From: Alphaproteobacteria bacterium
GTDB taxonomy: Bacteria > Pseudomonadota > Alphaproteobacteria > Puniceispirillales > Puniceispirillaceae
NCBI GenBank assembly: GCA_011525265.1
Contig: WTHV01000130.1
Span: forward strand, 1-13,067
Reading direction: 5' to 3'
Length of the DNA: 13,067 nt
Under the pieces are notes generated by a model. That model saw only the letters and a list, made by a program, of their open reading frames with translations, was not told where the DNA came from and made no database searches. Both the position numbers and the translations under genes were made by a program. Shown one piece after another: positions 6,942 to 13,067 of the stretch; within the stretch, counting starts at the first letter, position 1; every line of letters starts with the position of its first letter.

Positions 6942-7252
6942 GCAAACAGATATTCCACAAGCCATAAAAGCGGCAGGCCACAGCCGATTGTTAAAATCAC
7001 CGATTTCGTGCGCCATGCAATAAGGCCTGCGCCAAAAGCGGCAATCAGGCGGGGATTGGTTGTGAAATCAGCTATTTTTCCGCCATCTAGGACTATCTCG
7101 GCAACCACAATTGTCCATAGAACAGCAATTGGCACAAGGCGCATGGCAGTTGTTGCGGCAGGTGATAAATTTGTTGGCATCACGGGCGTTAAAAAGATAA
7201 AGCGCATGGCAAATGTGATAAGACCGCTGATGATGATAATGACCCAAATCAT
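6938..7252 (-). CDS. azlD: AzlD small subunit of branched-chain amino acid exporter
   Basis: This 104-residue protein has about four hydrophobic helices. MRFIFL after the first helix, the LRLVPIAVLWTIV-like segment (MRLVPIAVL), NPRLIAAFGAG and a GLPLLWL ending are typical of AzlD. It forms a two-component exporter with AzlC. In Bacillus the pair exports branched-chain amino acids (azaleucine resistance); the local substrate is inferred. Its ATG overlaps the azlC stop as ATGA, giving coupled translation. It ends four bases inside the eamA stop region. Confidence 0.9.
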   Translation of the reverse strand: MIWVIIIISGLITFAMRFIFLTPVMPTNLSPAATTAMRLVPIAVLWTIVVAEIVLDGGKIADFTTNPRLIAAFGAGLIAWRTKSVILTIGCGLPLLWLVEYLFA

Positions 7253-7950
7253 GATGCGTCACCCTTTGGCGCGATTACTGATGTCAACGTGCCTGCCGCA
7301 ATGCCAGCTATCGCCGCGATAAGAAGCCATAAATTATAGGGCAGATGGGCAAAGGCAAAGACGCAAGCGGTGCTTGTACAAATGGTGGCCACCTCAACAC
7401 GGCTTTTGATCAAAGGCAAGGTAATCGCCATGAATATCAGCGGTATCACAAAGCCAAGAGATAATTCAGCTGGTATCGCATTGCCAGCGAGCACACCCAC
7501 TAAGGTCGCAATCTGCCAGACACTCCATAGCAAAATGCCAGAGCCTAGCAGGTGATAATGCATCATCCTATTGTGAGGTTTTTGGCGATAGCGCAGGATT
7601 GAAACGGCATAGGCTTCATCTGTTAACAGATAGGCAAGAATGATGCGCCAGCGAAGCGGTTTGTCGCGCAGATATTCTGATATAGAGGCAGAATAAAGCA
7701 AATGCCGCGCATTTAACGCGGCCACAGAGCCAAGCAAAATGGCCACAGGTGTTGCCAATGCAATAAGTTGGGCAAAGATGATTTGGCTTGTGCCAGCGAA
7801 TAGCAGGCTCGACATAAAAAAGGTCTGATAGGGTGTTAGGCCAGATTCGATGCCAAGCACACCAAAGACCGCTCCAAAAGGCAGAATGCCTAATTGCAAG
7901 GGAAGGCCATCTGTTATGCCTAATTTAAATTCGTGCCATCGTGATGTCAT
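7249..7950 (-). CDS. azlC: AzlC large subunit of branched-chain amino acid exporter
   Basis: This 233-residue membrane protein has family marks in order: GITDGLPLQLGILPFGAVFGVLG near the N-terminus, TFFMSSLLFAGTSQIIFAQL, LNARHLLYS, LTDEAYAV in the cytoplasmic loop, and LPLIKSR before the last helices. Together with AzlD it is expected to move branched-chain amino acids out of the cell. No clear Shine-Dalgarno sits before ATG 7950, and the VOC gene ends 44 bp upstream on the same strand, so the three genes probably share one transcript. No Lrp- or LysR-type regulator is adjacent in the window. Confidence 0.92.
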   Translation of the reverse strand: MTSRWHEFKLGITDGLPLQLGILPFGAVFGVLGIESGLTPYQTFFMSSLLFAGTSQIIFAQLIALATPVAILLGSVAALNARHLLYSASISEYLRDKPLRWRIILAYLLTDEAYAVSILRYRQKPHNRMMHYHLLGSGILLWSVWQIATLVGVLAGNAIPAELSLGFVIPLIFMAITLPLIKSRVEVATICTSTACVFAFAHLPYNLWLLIAAIAGIAAGTLTSVIAPKGDAS

Positions 7951-7994
7951 GATGAAGCCAGTGCCGCTTTCCTATTATGCGCTATTGCTATTGC

Positions 7995-8423
7995 CTATGT
8001 GGCAAAAATTTGCGCTTTATCCTTAAAGGCTTTGAATTCTAGAGCATTGCCTGAGGGGTCACGAAAAAACATGGTTGCTTGCTCGCCAACTTCACCTTCA
8101 AAACGGATTTGCGGCTCAATCAAGAAATCTATCTGTGCCTCTTGCAAGCGTTTTGAAAGCGTTTGCCAGACATCCCAGTCTAAAATAGCGCCAAAATGAC
8201 GAGAGGGAACCTTCTCACCATCTACCGGATTTGTCTCTGCCTCAGCAAGATTGCCATCAACAAGATGGGCTGTGATCTGATGCCCGAAAAAATCGAAATC
8301 AATCCATCTTTGTGAGGTGCGCCCAATACGGCACCCCAATAAATCAACGAAAAACCGTTCTGTCGCGGCAAGGTCTGTCACGGCAAAAGCAAGATGGAAC
8401 GGGGGAATAGCTGAGGATGTCAT
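7995..8423 (-). CDS. VOC-family (glyoxalase-like) protein
   Basis: This 142-residue protein has two beta-alpha-beta-beta-beta modules. Module 1 starts with FHLAFAVTDLAATERFF and module 2 with RHFGAILDWD. The likely metal ligands of the fold are present: His10, His76 and Glu129 (NALEFKAF). The strings WIDFDFFGHQI and GEQATMFFRDPSGNALEF match a bacterial VOC group that is widely annotated but has no assigned reaction. It could be a lyase, isomerase or ring-cleaving enzyme, so function stays open. A strong AAGGAG Shine-Dalgarno sits five bases before ATG 8423. It is the first gene of the minus-strand unit with azlC and azlD. Confidence 0.82.
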   Translation of the reverse strand: MTSSAIPPFHLAFAVTDLAATERFFVDLLGCRIGRTSQRWIDFDFFGHQITAHLVDGNLAEAETNPVDGEKVPSRHFGAILDWDVWQTLSKRLQEAQIDFLIEPQIRFEGEVGEQATMFFRDPSGNALEFKAFKDKAQIFAT

Positions 8424-8574
8424 GCCATCTCCTTACTGAGAATATGTGGTTTCACTTAAAATCGGTTTGTACCTTGTCACAAATTATCCAACTGAGCCAG
8501 TGATAATCCATGATATGAGACTATCAAATGACAGGCACTTTATGCTAAAAAGCAGATATCTTTTTTACAGATAG

Positions 8575-8622
8575 TCCTATGTGCTTTTTTGCATAGCATA
8601 TGGGCTAAATTTCATAGGATAT
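8575..8622 (+). promoter_or_regulatory. Candidate RNA pairing over the pgk ribosome-binding site
   Basis: TCCTATG (8575-8581) is the exact complement of CATAGGA (8613-8619), which contains the only Shine-Dalgarno-like AGGA before pgk. CTATG (8577-8581) can instead pair with CATAG at 8592-8596, so the two pairings exclude each other. CATAG-C/G-ATAT also occurs as a direct repeat at 8592 and 8613, 21 bp apart. The complementarity is seen; translational control is inference, and the stems are short. Confidence 0.25.
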
Positions 8623-8630
8623 CATTTCAG

Positions 8631-9827
8631 ATGCTAGATAAATTTCACTTTGCCGCTGACCAAGATGTATCAGGAAAGATTTGTTTGCTGCGTGTTGATT
8701 TCAACGTGCCTCTTCAAGATGGCGTGATTACAGATGACACGCGCATTACCCGCATTTTGCCTGGTATTAAACGGCTCGCAGACAGTGGTGCGCGTCTTGT
8801 GCTGTTAAGTCATTTAGGGCGTCCAAAAGGCCAGCGCATTGCCGATTTAAGCCTAAAACCTATCGGGGCCTATCTTGCACAATTGCTTGGCCAAGATGTG
8901 CCAATGATTGATGATATCTTATCTGATGAGGCCAAGATACAATGCCAAAACCTTGCTGATGGTGAGATTGTGATGGCAGAGAATTTGCGCTTTTGGGCAG
9001 GAGAAGAAGCCAATGATAATGATTTTGCCAAAGCACTTGCAAGGCTAGGTGATGTATTTATTGCAGATGCCTTTTCTGCTGCACACCGTGCTCATGCTTC
9101 AACAGAGGGGATTACCCATCATATGCCGTCTTTTGTCGGTGATGCGATGGCAGCTGAGTTGCGTGCGCTCTCAGATGCGCTTGTCGCGCCGCAAAGACCT
9201 GTTGTCGCTGTGGTTGGCGGTGCAAAAGTATCGACCAAATTATCCGTGCTTGAAAATCTGGTAAAAAAGACAGATGCGCTTATTTTGGGCGGTGGTATGG
9301 CAAACAGCTTCTTGGGTGCGCAAGGCATTGATATGAAGGCCTCTTTATCAGAGCCTGATTTGTTTGAGACGGCACGTCACATTATGGCAGCCGCCAATGA
9401 TGCAGGCTGTGAGCTGATTATCCCGACAGATGGTCTTGCATCAAAAGAATTTGCCGCAAATGCCGCGCATCGCGCTATTGCGAATGAGCTGCTAGACGAG
9501 GGCGAGATGATGCTTGATGTCGGGCCAGATTCGATTGCCAATGCAATCGCCGCCATCAAAGGTGCTAAGACTGTGTTGTGGAATGGCCCAATGGGCGCCT
9601 TTGAAATCGCGCCTTTCGATACAGCGACGGTTGCTGTTGCTAAGGCTGTTGCTGATCAGACAAAGGCAGGCCTTACCACCTCAGTGGCAGGCGGCGGTGA
9701 TACAGTTGCCGCCTTGAATGTGGCAGGTGTGGCAGATGATTTTAGCTATCTGTCTCTTGCCGGTGGTGCCTTTTTGGAATGGCTAGAGGGTAAAACACTT
9801 CCCGGTATTGCGGCTTTGATGAAATAG
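8631..9827 (+). CDS. pgk: Phosphoglycerate kinase
   Basis: Pgk transfers phosphate between 1,3-bisphosphoglycerate and ADP in glycolysis and gluconeogenesis, in the cytoplasm. At 398 residues it is the normal bacterial length. Motifs in order are RVDFNVP (21-27), SHLGRPKG (60-67), ENLRF (117-121), AHRAHAS (151-157), GGAKVSTK (196-203), GGGMAN (220-225), WNGPMGAFE (317-325), GGGDT (354-358) and AGGAFLEWLEGK (377-388), the last in its alphaproteobacterial form. The segment before AHRAHAS reads IADAF where many homologues have VNDAF. Start ATG 8631 fits the usual N-terminus; an in-frame TTG at 8589 would add 14 unrelated residues. A weak AGGA lies 11 bases upstream. It stands alone: neither gap nor fba is adjacent. 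Confidence 0.97.
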   Translation: MLDKFHFAADQDVSGKICLLRVDFNVPLQDGVITDDTRITRILPGIKRLADSGARLVLLSHLGRPKGQRIADLSLKPIGAYLAQLLGQDVPMIDDILSDEAKIQCQNLADGEIVMAENLRFWAGEEANDNDFAKALARLGDVFIADAFSAAHRAHASTEGITHHMPSFVGDAMAAELRALSDALVAPQRPVVAVVGGAKVSTKLSVLENLVKKTDALILGGGMANSFLGAQGIDMKASLSEPDLFETARHIMAAANDAGCELIIPTDGLASKEFAANAAHRAIANELLDEGEMMLDVGPDSIANAIAAIKGAKTVLWNGPMGAFEIAPFDTATVAVAKAVADQTKAGLTTSVAGGGDTVAALNVAGVADDFSYLSLAGGAFLEWLEGKTLPGIAALMK

Positions 9828-9886
9828 CCCTCTTTAATAAAATAGAGTCTTGCCTGTGATGCTTAATCGCCCCATCTATTAAAGGG

Positions 9887-9928
9887 AAGATGAAAACCCG
9901 AAGATGAAATCCCAAAGATGAAAACCCA
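9887..9928 (+). repeat. Three tandem 14-bp repeats just upstream of msrA
   Basis: Three head-to-tail units occupy 9887-9900, 9901-9914 and 9915-9928, with consensus AAGATGAAAACCCA. Unit 2 differs at one internal base (ATCCC) and unit 1 at the last base. The array ends directly at the msrA Shine-Dalgarno (AGGGAG, 9929-9934). Each unit carries ATGAA. Because 14 is not a multiple of three, each ATG opens a five-codon frame that ends in the TGA of the next unit's ATGA. Confidence 0.85.
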
Positions 9929-9940
9929 AGGGAGCTACAG

Positions 9941-10582
9941 ATGTTTTTCTCTAATCCATTTAAATCTCGCCTGCCAGATATAGCGGAAGCGCACCCTAGC
10001 AGGGCAGAGCCGATTCTAAGCCCCCGCCCTCATGCTGTGCATGGGCGCACAATTGTGGCGCCTTTTCCTGATGGGATTGCCACTGTGATGCTTGGCATGG
10101 GCTGTTTTTGGGGGGCAGAGCGGCTGTTTTGGCAAATGGATGGTGTTTATAGTACAGCGGTAGGCTATGCGGGTGGTATCACCGAAAACCCGACCTATGA
10201 GGAGGTGTGTTCGGGCCGTACAGGCCATAGCGAGGTTGTGCTTGTTGCCTATGATACGAGCAAGGTAGGACTTGGTGATTTATTGAAGGTGTTTTTTGAA
10301 GAACATGACCCGACACAAGGCTATCGTCAGGGCAATGATACAGGCACGCAATATCGGTCTGTGATTTATACAGATAATAAGGCTGATAAAGACCAAGCGT
10401 TAGCGGCGGCACAATCTTATGGTCTTGCTTTGGCACAAGCAGGCATGGGGTCTGTGACAACTGAGATTGCCAGTGATAAGATTTTCTATTACGCAGAAGA
10501 TGACCATCAACAATATTTGCACAAGGTGCCGCATGGTTATTGTGGGCTAAAAGGCACAGGCGTGAGCTGTGTGGTTTCTTAG
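9941..10582 (+). CDS. msrA: Peptide-methionine (S)-S-oxide reductase MsrA
   Basis: MsrA repairs oxidised methionine (the S-sulfoxide) in proteins using thioredoxin. The catalytic motif GCFWGAER holds Cys55. Two resolving cysteines lie near the C-terminus, Cys201 (HGYCG) and Cys210 (GVSC), giving the three-cysteine E. coli type. GYAGG, GHSEVV, FFEEHDPTQ, GTQYRSVIY and the DDHQQYL motif are all present. At 213 residues, with about 45 before the catalytic motif, it is the long form; no signal peptide is visible, so it is cytoplasmic. A strong AGGGAG sits six bases before ATG 9941. The 113-bp gap after pgk contains the 14-bp tandem repeats. An AT-rich hairpin follows directly after the stop. Confidence 0.96.
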   Translation: MFFSNPFKSRLPDIAEAHPSRAEPILSPRPHAVHGRTIVAPFPDGIATVMLGMGCFWGAERLFWQMDGVYSTAVGYAGGITENPTYEEVCSGRTGHSEVVLVAYDTSKVGLGDLLKVFFEEHDPTQGYRQGNDTGTQYRSVIYTDNKADKDQALAAAQSYGLALAQAGMGSVTTEIASDKIFYYAEDDHQQYLHKVPHGYCGLKGTGVSCVVS

Positions 10583-10584
10583 AA

Positions 10585-10615
10585 ATCTTTATGCATGACA
10601 TAAAGATGCTATTTT
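10585..10615 (+). terminator. Possible intrinsic terminator after msrA
   Basis: ATCTTTATG-CATGA-CATAAAGAT forms a perfect 9-bp stem with a 5-base loop, starting two bases after the msrA stop. GCTATTTT follows. The stem is AT-rich and the T-run short and interrupted, so termination would be modest. Confidence 0.45.
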
Positions 10616-10629
10616 AACGCATTGAAGGC

Positions 10630-10658
10630 TTGACGAGGGCAGGAATGGTGAGTATGTT
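10630..10658 (+). promoter_or_regulatory. Sigma70-type promoter for rpmJ
   Basis: TTGACG (10630-10635) and TATGTT (10653-10658) are spaced by 17 bp. This is the best promoter match in the window. The predicted start is near 10665, giving a leader of about 36 nt before rpmJ. Strong expression suits a ribosomal protein. Confidence 0.6.
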
Positions 10659-10700
10659 CCGACCTCAATTGGATTTAACTAAGATTTTGCGAGGCGCGTC

Positions 10701-10826
10701 ATGAAAGTCGTTAGCTCTTTGAAAACACTGAAATCACGTGACCGTAATTGTCAGGTCGTGCGCCGTAAAGGCCGCCTATATGTGATTAACAAGAAGAACC
10801 CACGCCTAAAAGCGCGTCAGGGCTAA
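10701..10826 (+). CDS. rpmJ: 50S ribosomal protein L36, zinc-independent (C-) form
   Basis: This 41-residue basic protein begins MKVVSSLKTLKSRDRNCQVV and ends KNPRLKARQG, the recognisable L36 sequence. It has one cysteine (Cys17) and lacks the C-C-C-H zinc ribbon of the type encoded in the spc operon, so it is the C- form. It binds 23S rRNA in the large subunit. The start is supported by GAGG six bases before the ATG. It has its own promoter upstream and a strong terminator downstream, so it is a single-gene unit. The identification is firm from sequence despite the small size. Confidence 0.95.
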   Translation: MKVVSSLKTLKSRDRNCQVVRRKGRLYVINKKNPRLKARQG

Positions 10827-10828
10827 TT

Positions 10829-10874
10829 CTTTTAGCAGCCTCCTTGTGGGGGGGATGAAGGCCGCTGTTAAAAG
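10829..10874 (+). other. Hairpin in the rpmJ 3' untranslated region
   Basis: CTTTTAGCAGC (10829-10839) pairs with GCTGTTAAAAG (10864-10874) over 11 bp with one G-U. The 24-base loop contains CTCC and a run of seven G that can pair further. It starts two bases after the rpmJ stop and lies before the terminator. No T-run follows, so it is not itself a terminator. It could be a stabilising 3' structure or part of a small RNA; role unknown. Confidence 0.45.
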
Positions 10875-10885
10875 CGCCTACAGAC

Positions 10886-10910
10886 AAACCGGCTTCTAGC
10901 CGGTTTTTTT
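10886..10910 (+). terminator. Strong intrinsic terminator after rpmJ
   Basis: AAACCGGCT-TCT-AGCCGGTTT makes a 9-bp GC-rich stem with a 3-base loop, and the run of seven T at 10904-10910 overlaps the end of the stem. It closes the rpmJ unit and insulates glcD. Confidence 0.9.
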
Positions 10911-10940
10911 GTGTCTTTACCTTTTCCTTGATTTACACCT

Positions 10941-10969
10941 TTCCATTATGTGGAATCCCATTTCATAAT
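10941..10969. promoter_or_regulatory. Nested inverted repeats upstream of glcD
   Basis: TTCCA-TTATG-TGGAA (10941-10955) and ATTATG...CATAAT (10945-10950 with 10964-10969) overlap in the glcD upstream region. Such dyads suit an operator, and glycolate genes are often controlled by a GntR-type regulator (GlcC). No regulator gene is in the window, so the link is inference. Confidence 0.3.
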
Positions 10970-11013
10970 GCAGCCTGTCACCTGTCGACATTCTGATAAT
11001 CGCACTATATCGT

Positions 11014-11043
11014 ATGTCATAAGTTTGAAGATTTGCGTATTAT
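11014..11043 (+). promoter_or_regulatory. Candidate glcD promoter
   Basis: ATGTCA (11014-11019) and TATTAT (11038-11043) are spaced by 18 bp. Transcription would start near 11050, about 31 nt before ATG 11081. A perfect 10-bp palindrome, TCTGCGCAGA (11044-11053), lies across the predicted start and might bind a regulator. The promoter match is moderate. Confidence 0.35.
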
Positions 11044-11080
11044 TCTGCGCAGATATTTTATGGTTTTTATGAGGTGCGCT

Positions 11081-12568
11081 ATGCAAATGCCACAGGCTGA
11101 CCAACAGATTATCAATCGCCGTGCTGAGATTGCCGCAGGGTTGCGTGCCATTGTGCCAGCAGAGTGCGTCATTGATTCTGAAGCCTCTATGAAGGCTTAT
11201 GATTCTGATGGGCTGTCTGCCTATCGGCAAATGCCTCTTGTGGTTGTATTGCCAGAAACCACACAGCAGGTTGCAGATGTCATGAAATGGTGCCGTGATG
11301 CCGGCGTTAAAATTGTACCAAGGGGTGCAGGGACATCACTATCAGGTGGCGCACTTCCTTTGGCAGATGGGGTTTTAATCGGCCTTGGGAAATTTAATCA
11401 AATTTTGGATATTGATTATGAGAATCGCGCCGTTGTCACACAGCCCGGTGTTTCAAATCTGGGCATCACCCATGCGGTTGAAGATAAAGGGTTTTATTAC
11501 GCCCCAGATCCCTCAAGCCAGATAGCTTGTTCGATTGGCGGTAATATCGCTGAGAATTCTGGCGGGGTACATTGCCTGAAATATGGTCTGACAACTAATA
11601 ATGTTCTTGGCGTTGAAATTGTCACAATTGATGGCGAGATTCTGCGCCTTGGTGGCAAGCATTTGGATTCTGGTCACTTGGATATTCTAGGCCTTATGAC
11701 AGGCTCTGAGGGGCTTCTTGGTATTGTCACAGAGGTCACGGTACGCATTTTGAAAAAGCCAGCCACACAACGTGCCATGCTTGTTGGCTTTGAATCTGCC
11801 CAAGAGGCAGGGCAGGCGGTAAGCAACGTTATTGCCGCAGGTATTATTCCGGCGGGCATGGAAATGATGGATGCGCCTGCGATTAATGCGGCTGAGGATT
11901 TTGTCAATGTGGGCTATCCGCGTGATGCGGCCGCTTTGCTGATTGTGGAGCTTGATGGCCCTGAGGCAGAGGTGGATTTCTTGTGCGACAGGGTGGGCGA
12001 TATTGTAAAATCATCTGGCGCTAGCTCTCTTCGTCTGAGCAATAGTGAAGAAGAGCGCAATCAATTCTGGGCAGGTCGCAAATCAGCTTTCCCAGCCGTT
12101 GGTCGTATTTCACCTGATTATCTATGTATGGATGGCACAATTCCGCGCAAGGCTTTGCCAGAAATGCTGACCAGAATGGCCTCTATGAGCCAGAAATATG
12201 GGTTGCGTGTTGCCAATGTATTTCATGCAGGTGATGGTAATTTGCACCCGCTTATTCTATTTGATGCCAATGTCGAAGGCGAGCTTTCACGCGCAGAGGA
12301 ATTTGGCAATGATATCCTGCGTAATTGTGTGGAACTAGGCGGTGTTCTAACAGGCGAACATGGGGTTGGCGTTGAAAAACGGGACTTGATGGGCGAGATG
12401 TTTACAGAAGAAGATCTCAAACAACAGCAACGTGTGAAATGCGCTTTTGACCCGAACCATTTACTGAACCCTGGTAAAGTCTTCCCCGTGTTGCATCGTT
12501 GTGCTGAGCTTGGCCGTATGCACGTGCATAAGGGCGATGTGCCCCATCCAGATTTGCCACGTTTCTAG
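11081..12568 (+). CDS. glcD: Glycolate oxidase FAD-binding subunit GlcD
   Basis: This is a 495-residue flavoprotein subunit that oxidises glycolate to glyoxylate within the GlcDEF complex, passing electrons through GlcF to the membrane chain. The N-terminal PCMH-type FAD domain shows VPRGAGTSLSGGA (79-91), DPSS (143-146) and GGNIAENSGG (153-162). The C-terminal FAD-oxidase domain shows HAGDGNLHP (382-390), GEHGVG (425-430) and FDPNHLLNPGKVFP (456-469). The tail HVHKGDVPHPDLPRF is typical of alphaproteobacterial GlcD. The start at 11081 is chosen over an upstream in-frame frame because GAGG sits six bases before it and the N-terminus fits the family. D-lactate dehydrogenases are close relatives, but the adjacent glcE favours glycolate. 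Confidence 0.93.
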   Translation: MQMPQADQQIINRRAEIAAGLRAIVPAECVIDSEASMKAYDSDGLSAYRQMPLVVVLPETTQQVADVMKWCRDAGVKIVPRGAGTSLSGGALPLADGVLIGLGKFNQILDIDYENRAVVTQPGVSNLGITHAVEDKGFYYAPDPSSQIACSIGGNIAENSGGVHCLKYGLTTNNVLGVEIVTIDGEILRLGGKHLDSGHLDILGLMTGSEGLLGIVTEVTVRILKKPATQRAMLVGFESAQEAGQAVSNVIAAGIIPAGMEMMDAPAINAAEDFVNVGYPRDAAALLIVELDGPEAEVDFLCDRVGDIVKSSGASSLRLSNSEEERNQFWAGRKSAFPAVGRISPDYLCMDGTIPRKALPEMLTRMASMSQKYGLRVANVFHAGDGNLHPLILFDANVEGELSRAEEFGNDILRNCVELGGVLTGEHGVGVEKRDLMGEMFTEEDLKQQQRVKCAFDPNHLLNPGKVFPVLHRCAELGRMHVHKGDVPHPDLPRF

Positions 12569-12585
12569 CGACAAAGGTTGGTCAT

Positions 12586-13067
12586 ATGAGCCATATTGCT
12601 CCACAAAACTTTGCCGAATTAGAACAGCTTATGGCACAGATTGTGGCCGACAAAACAGCTGTATCTGTTGTCGCACAAGGGACAAAGACACAAATAGGCG
12701 CCCCTACATTATGTGAGACGACGCTAGATGTCTCTGGTCTATCAGGCATTATTGATTATGAACCAGAAGAGCTGATTATCACAGCCCATGCGGCAACGCC
12801 TTTGGCTGATATGGAAGCGGCATTGTCAGAACGTGGTCAGATGCTAGCATTTGAGCCGCCCCATTATGATGGCCTTTATGGAACGCCATCAACAGGCTCT
12901 ATTGGCGGCGCATTAATGGCCAATTTATCGGGTCCACGCCGCCTATCACAAGGCGCAGCTCGTGATTTTCTTTTGGGATTCCAAGGGGTGTCTGGACGCG
13001 GTATGTCATTTCGTTCTGGCTCAAAGGTCGTCAAAAACGTGACAGGTTATGACCTGTCTAAATTGCT
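12586..13067 (+). CDS. glcE: Glycolate oxidase subunit GlcE, N-terminal part
   Basis: The first 160 codons are present and the frame is open to the window edge. This second FAD-binding subunit of glycolate oxidase is shorter than GlcD. Recognisable segments are VAQGTKTQIG (29-38), LDVSGLSGIIDYEPEELIITA (47-67), ERGQMLAFEPP (82-92), TGSIGGALMANLSGPRRLSQGAARD (103-127) and VVKNVTGYDLSKL (148-160). The start is ATG 12586 with AAAGG eight bases upstream, 17 bp after the glcD stop, so it is co-transcribed with glcD. The iron-sulfur subunit gene glcF is expected next, outside the window. Confidence 0.92.
   Translation, partial: MSHIAPQNFAELEQLMAQIVADKTAVSVVAQGTKTQIGAPTLCETTLDVSGLSGIIDYEPEELIITAHAATPLADMEAALSERGQMLAFEPPHYDGLYGTPSTGSIGGALMANLSGPRRLSQGAARDFLLGFQGVSGRGMSFRSGSKVVKNVTGYDLSKL

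Noticed and set aside
7008..7322. Plus-strand frame opposite azlD/azlC
   Set aside because: It is a basic, low-complexity shadow of two well-supported genes on the other strand, as are the other antisense frames across pgk, msrA and glcD.
8589..8630. TTG start extending Pgk by 14 residues
   Set aside because: Pgk proteins begin at the equivalent of ATG 8631, and the extension lies in the leader with the inverted repeats.
1..13067. Undescribed defence, mobile or biosynthetic system
   Set aside because: All complete genes fall in common chromosomal families, and there is no integrase, transposase, toxin pair, CRISPR array or synthase; composition looks even throughout.

Overview
This window reads as an ordinary, tightly packed stretch of chromosome from an alphaproteobacterium. 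The lineage signs are the AGGAFLEWLEGK ending of Pgk, the DLPRF tail of GlcD, the 41-residue cysteine-poor form of ribosomal protein L36, and a GST family and a small TPR family that I associate with this class. Base composition is moderate, slightly AT-leaning by eye. Genes overlap or nearly touch at many junctions and no gap exceeds about 255 bp. A streamlined marine lineage such as the SAR116 group would fit, but that is inference. I see no mobile element, integrase, tRNA, rRNA, CRISPR array or phage gene.

Layout. Positions 1-2035 hold the start of an exported protein (minus strand, cut by the window edge), a divergent FMN-dependent alpha-hydroxy-acid oxidase, and a convergent membrane-anchored TPR protein. 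Positions 2230-3775 hold a two-gene plus-strand unit, an AIM24-like protein and a GST-family protein, with a recognisable promoter carrying a palindrome in its spacer. Positions 3762-4810 (minus) hold a flavodoxin-like protein and the inner-membrane protein YciB. Positions 4925-6941 (plus) hold pterin carbinolamine dehydratase, a TauE/SafE exporter overlapping it by ATGA, and a ten-helix EamA transporter. Positions 6938-8423 (minus) hold a VOC-family protein followed by the amino-acid exporter pair azlC-azlD. From 8631 onward all genes are plus strand: pgk, msrA, rpmJ, glcD and the first 160 codons of glcE.

How they work together. The clearest theme is small-hydroxyacid oxidation. An alpha-hydroxy-acid oxidase lies near the left end. 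The FAD subunits of glycolate oxidase (glcD, glcE) lie at the right end, and glcF is expected just beyond the edge. The rest is housekeeping (Pgk, L36, MsrA, YciB), small-molecule export (TauE, EamA, AzlCD) and redox or detoxification proteins (GST, flavodoxin, VOC).

I found no convincing undescribed multi-gene system. The items most worth a second look are regulatory or structural. They are a three-copy 14-bp tandem repeat before msrA that encodes a chain of ATGA-linked micro-ORFs, a hairpin between rpmJ and its terminator, a pairing that could cover the pgk ribosome-binding site, and palindromes in the promoters of the AIM24/GST unit, the hydroxyacid oxidase and glcD.
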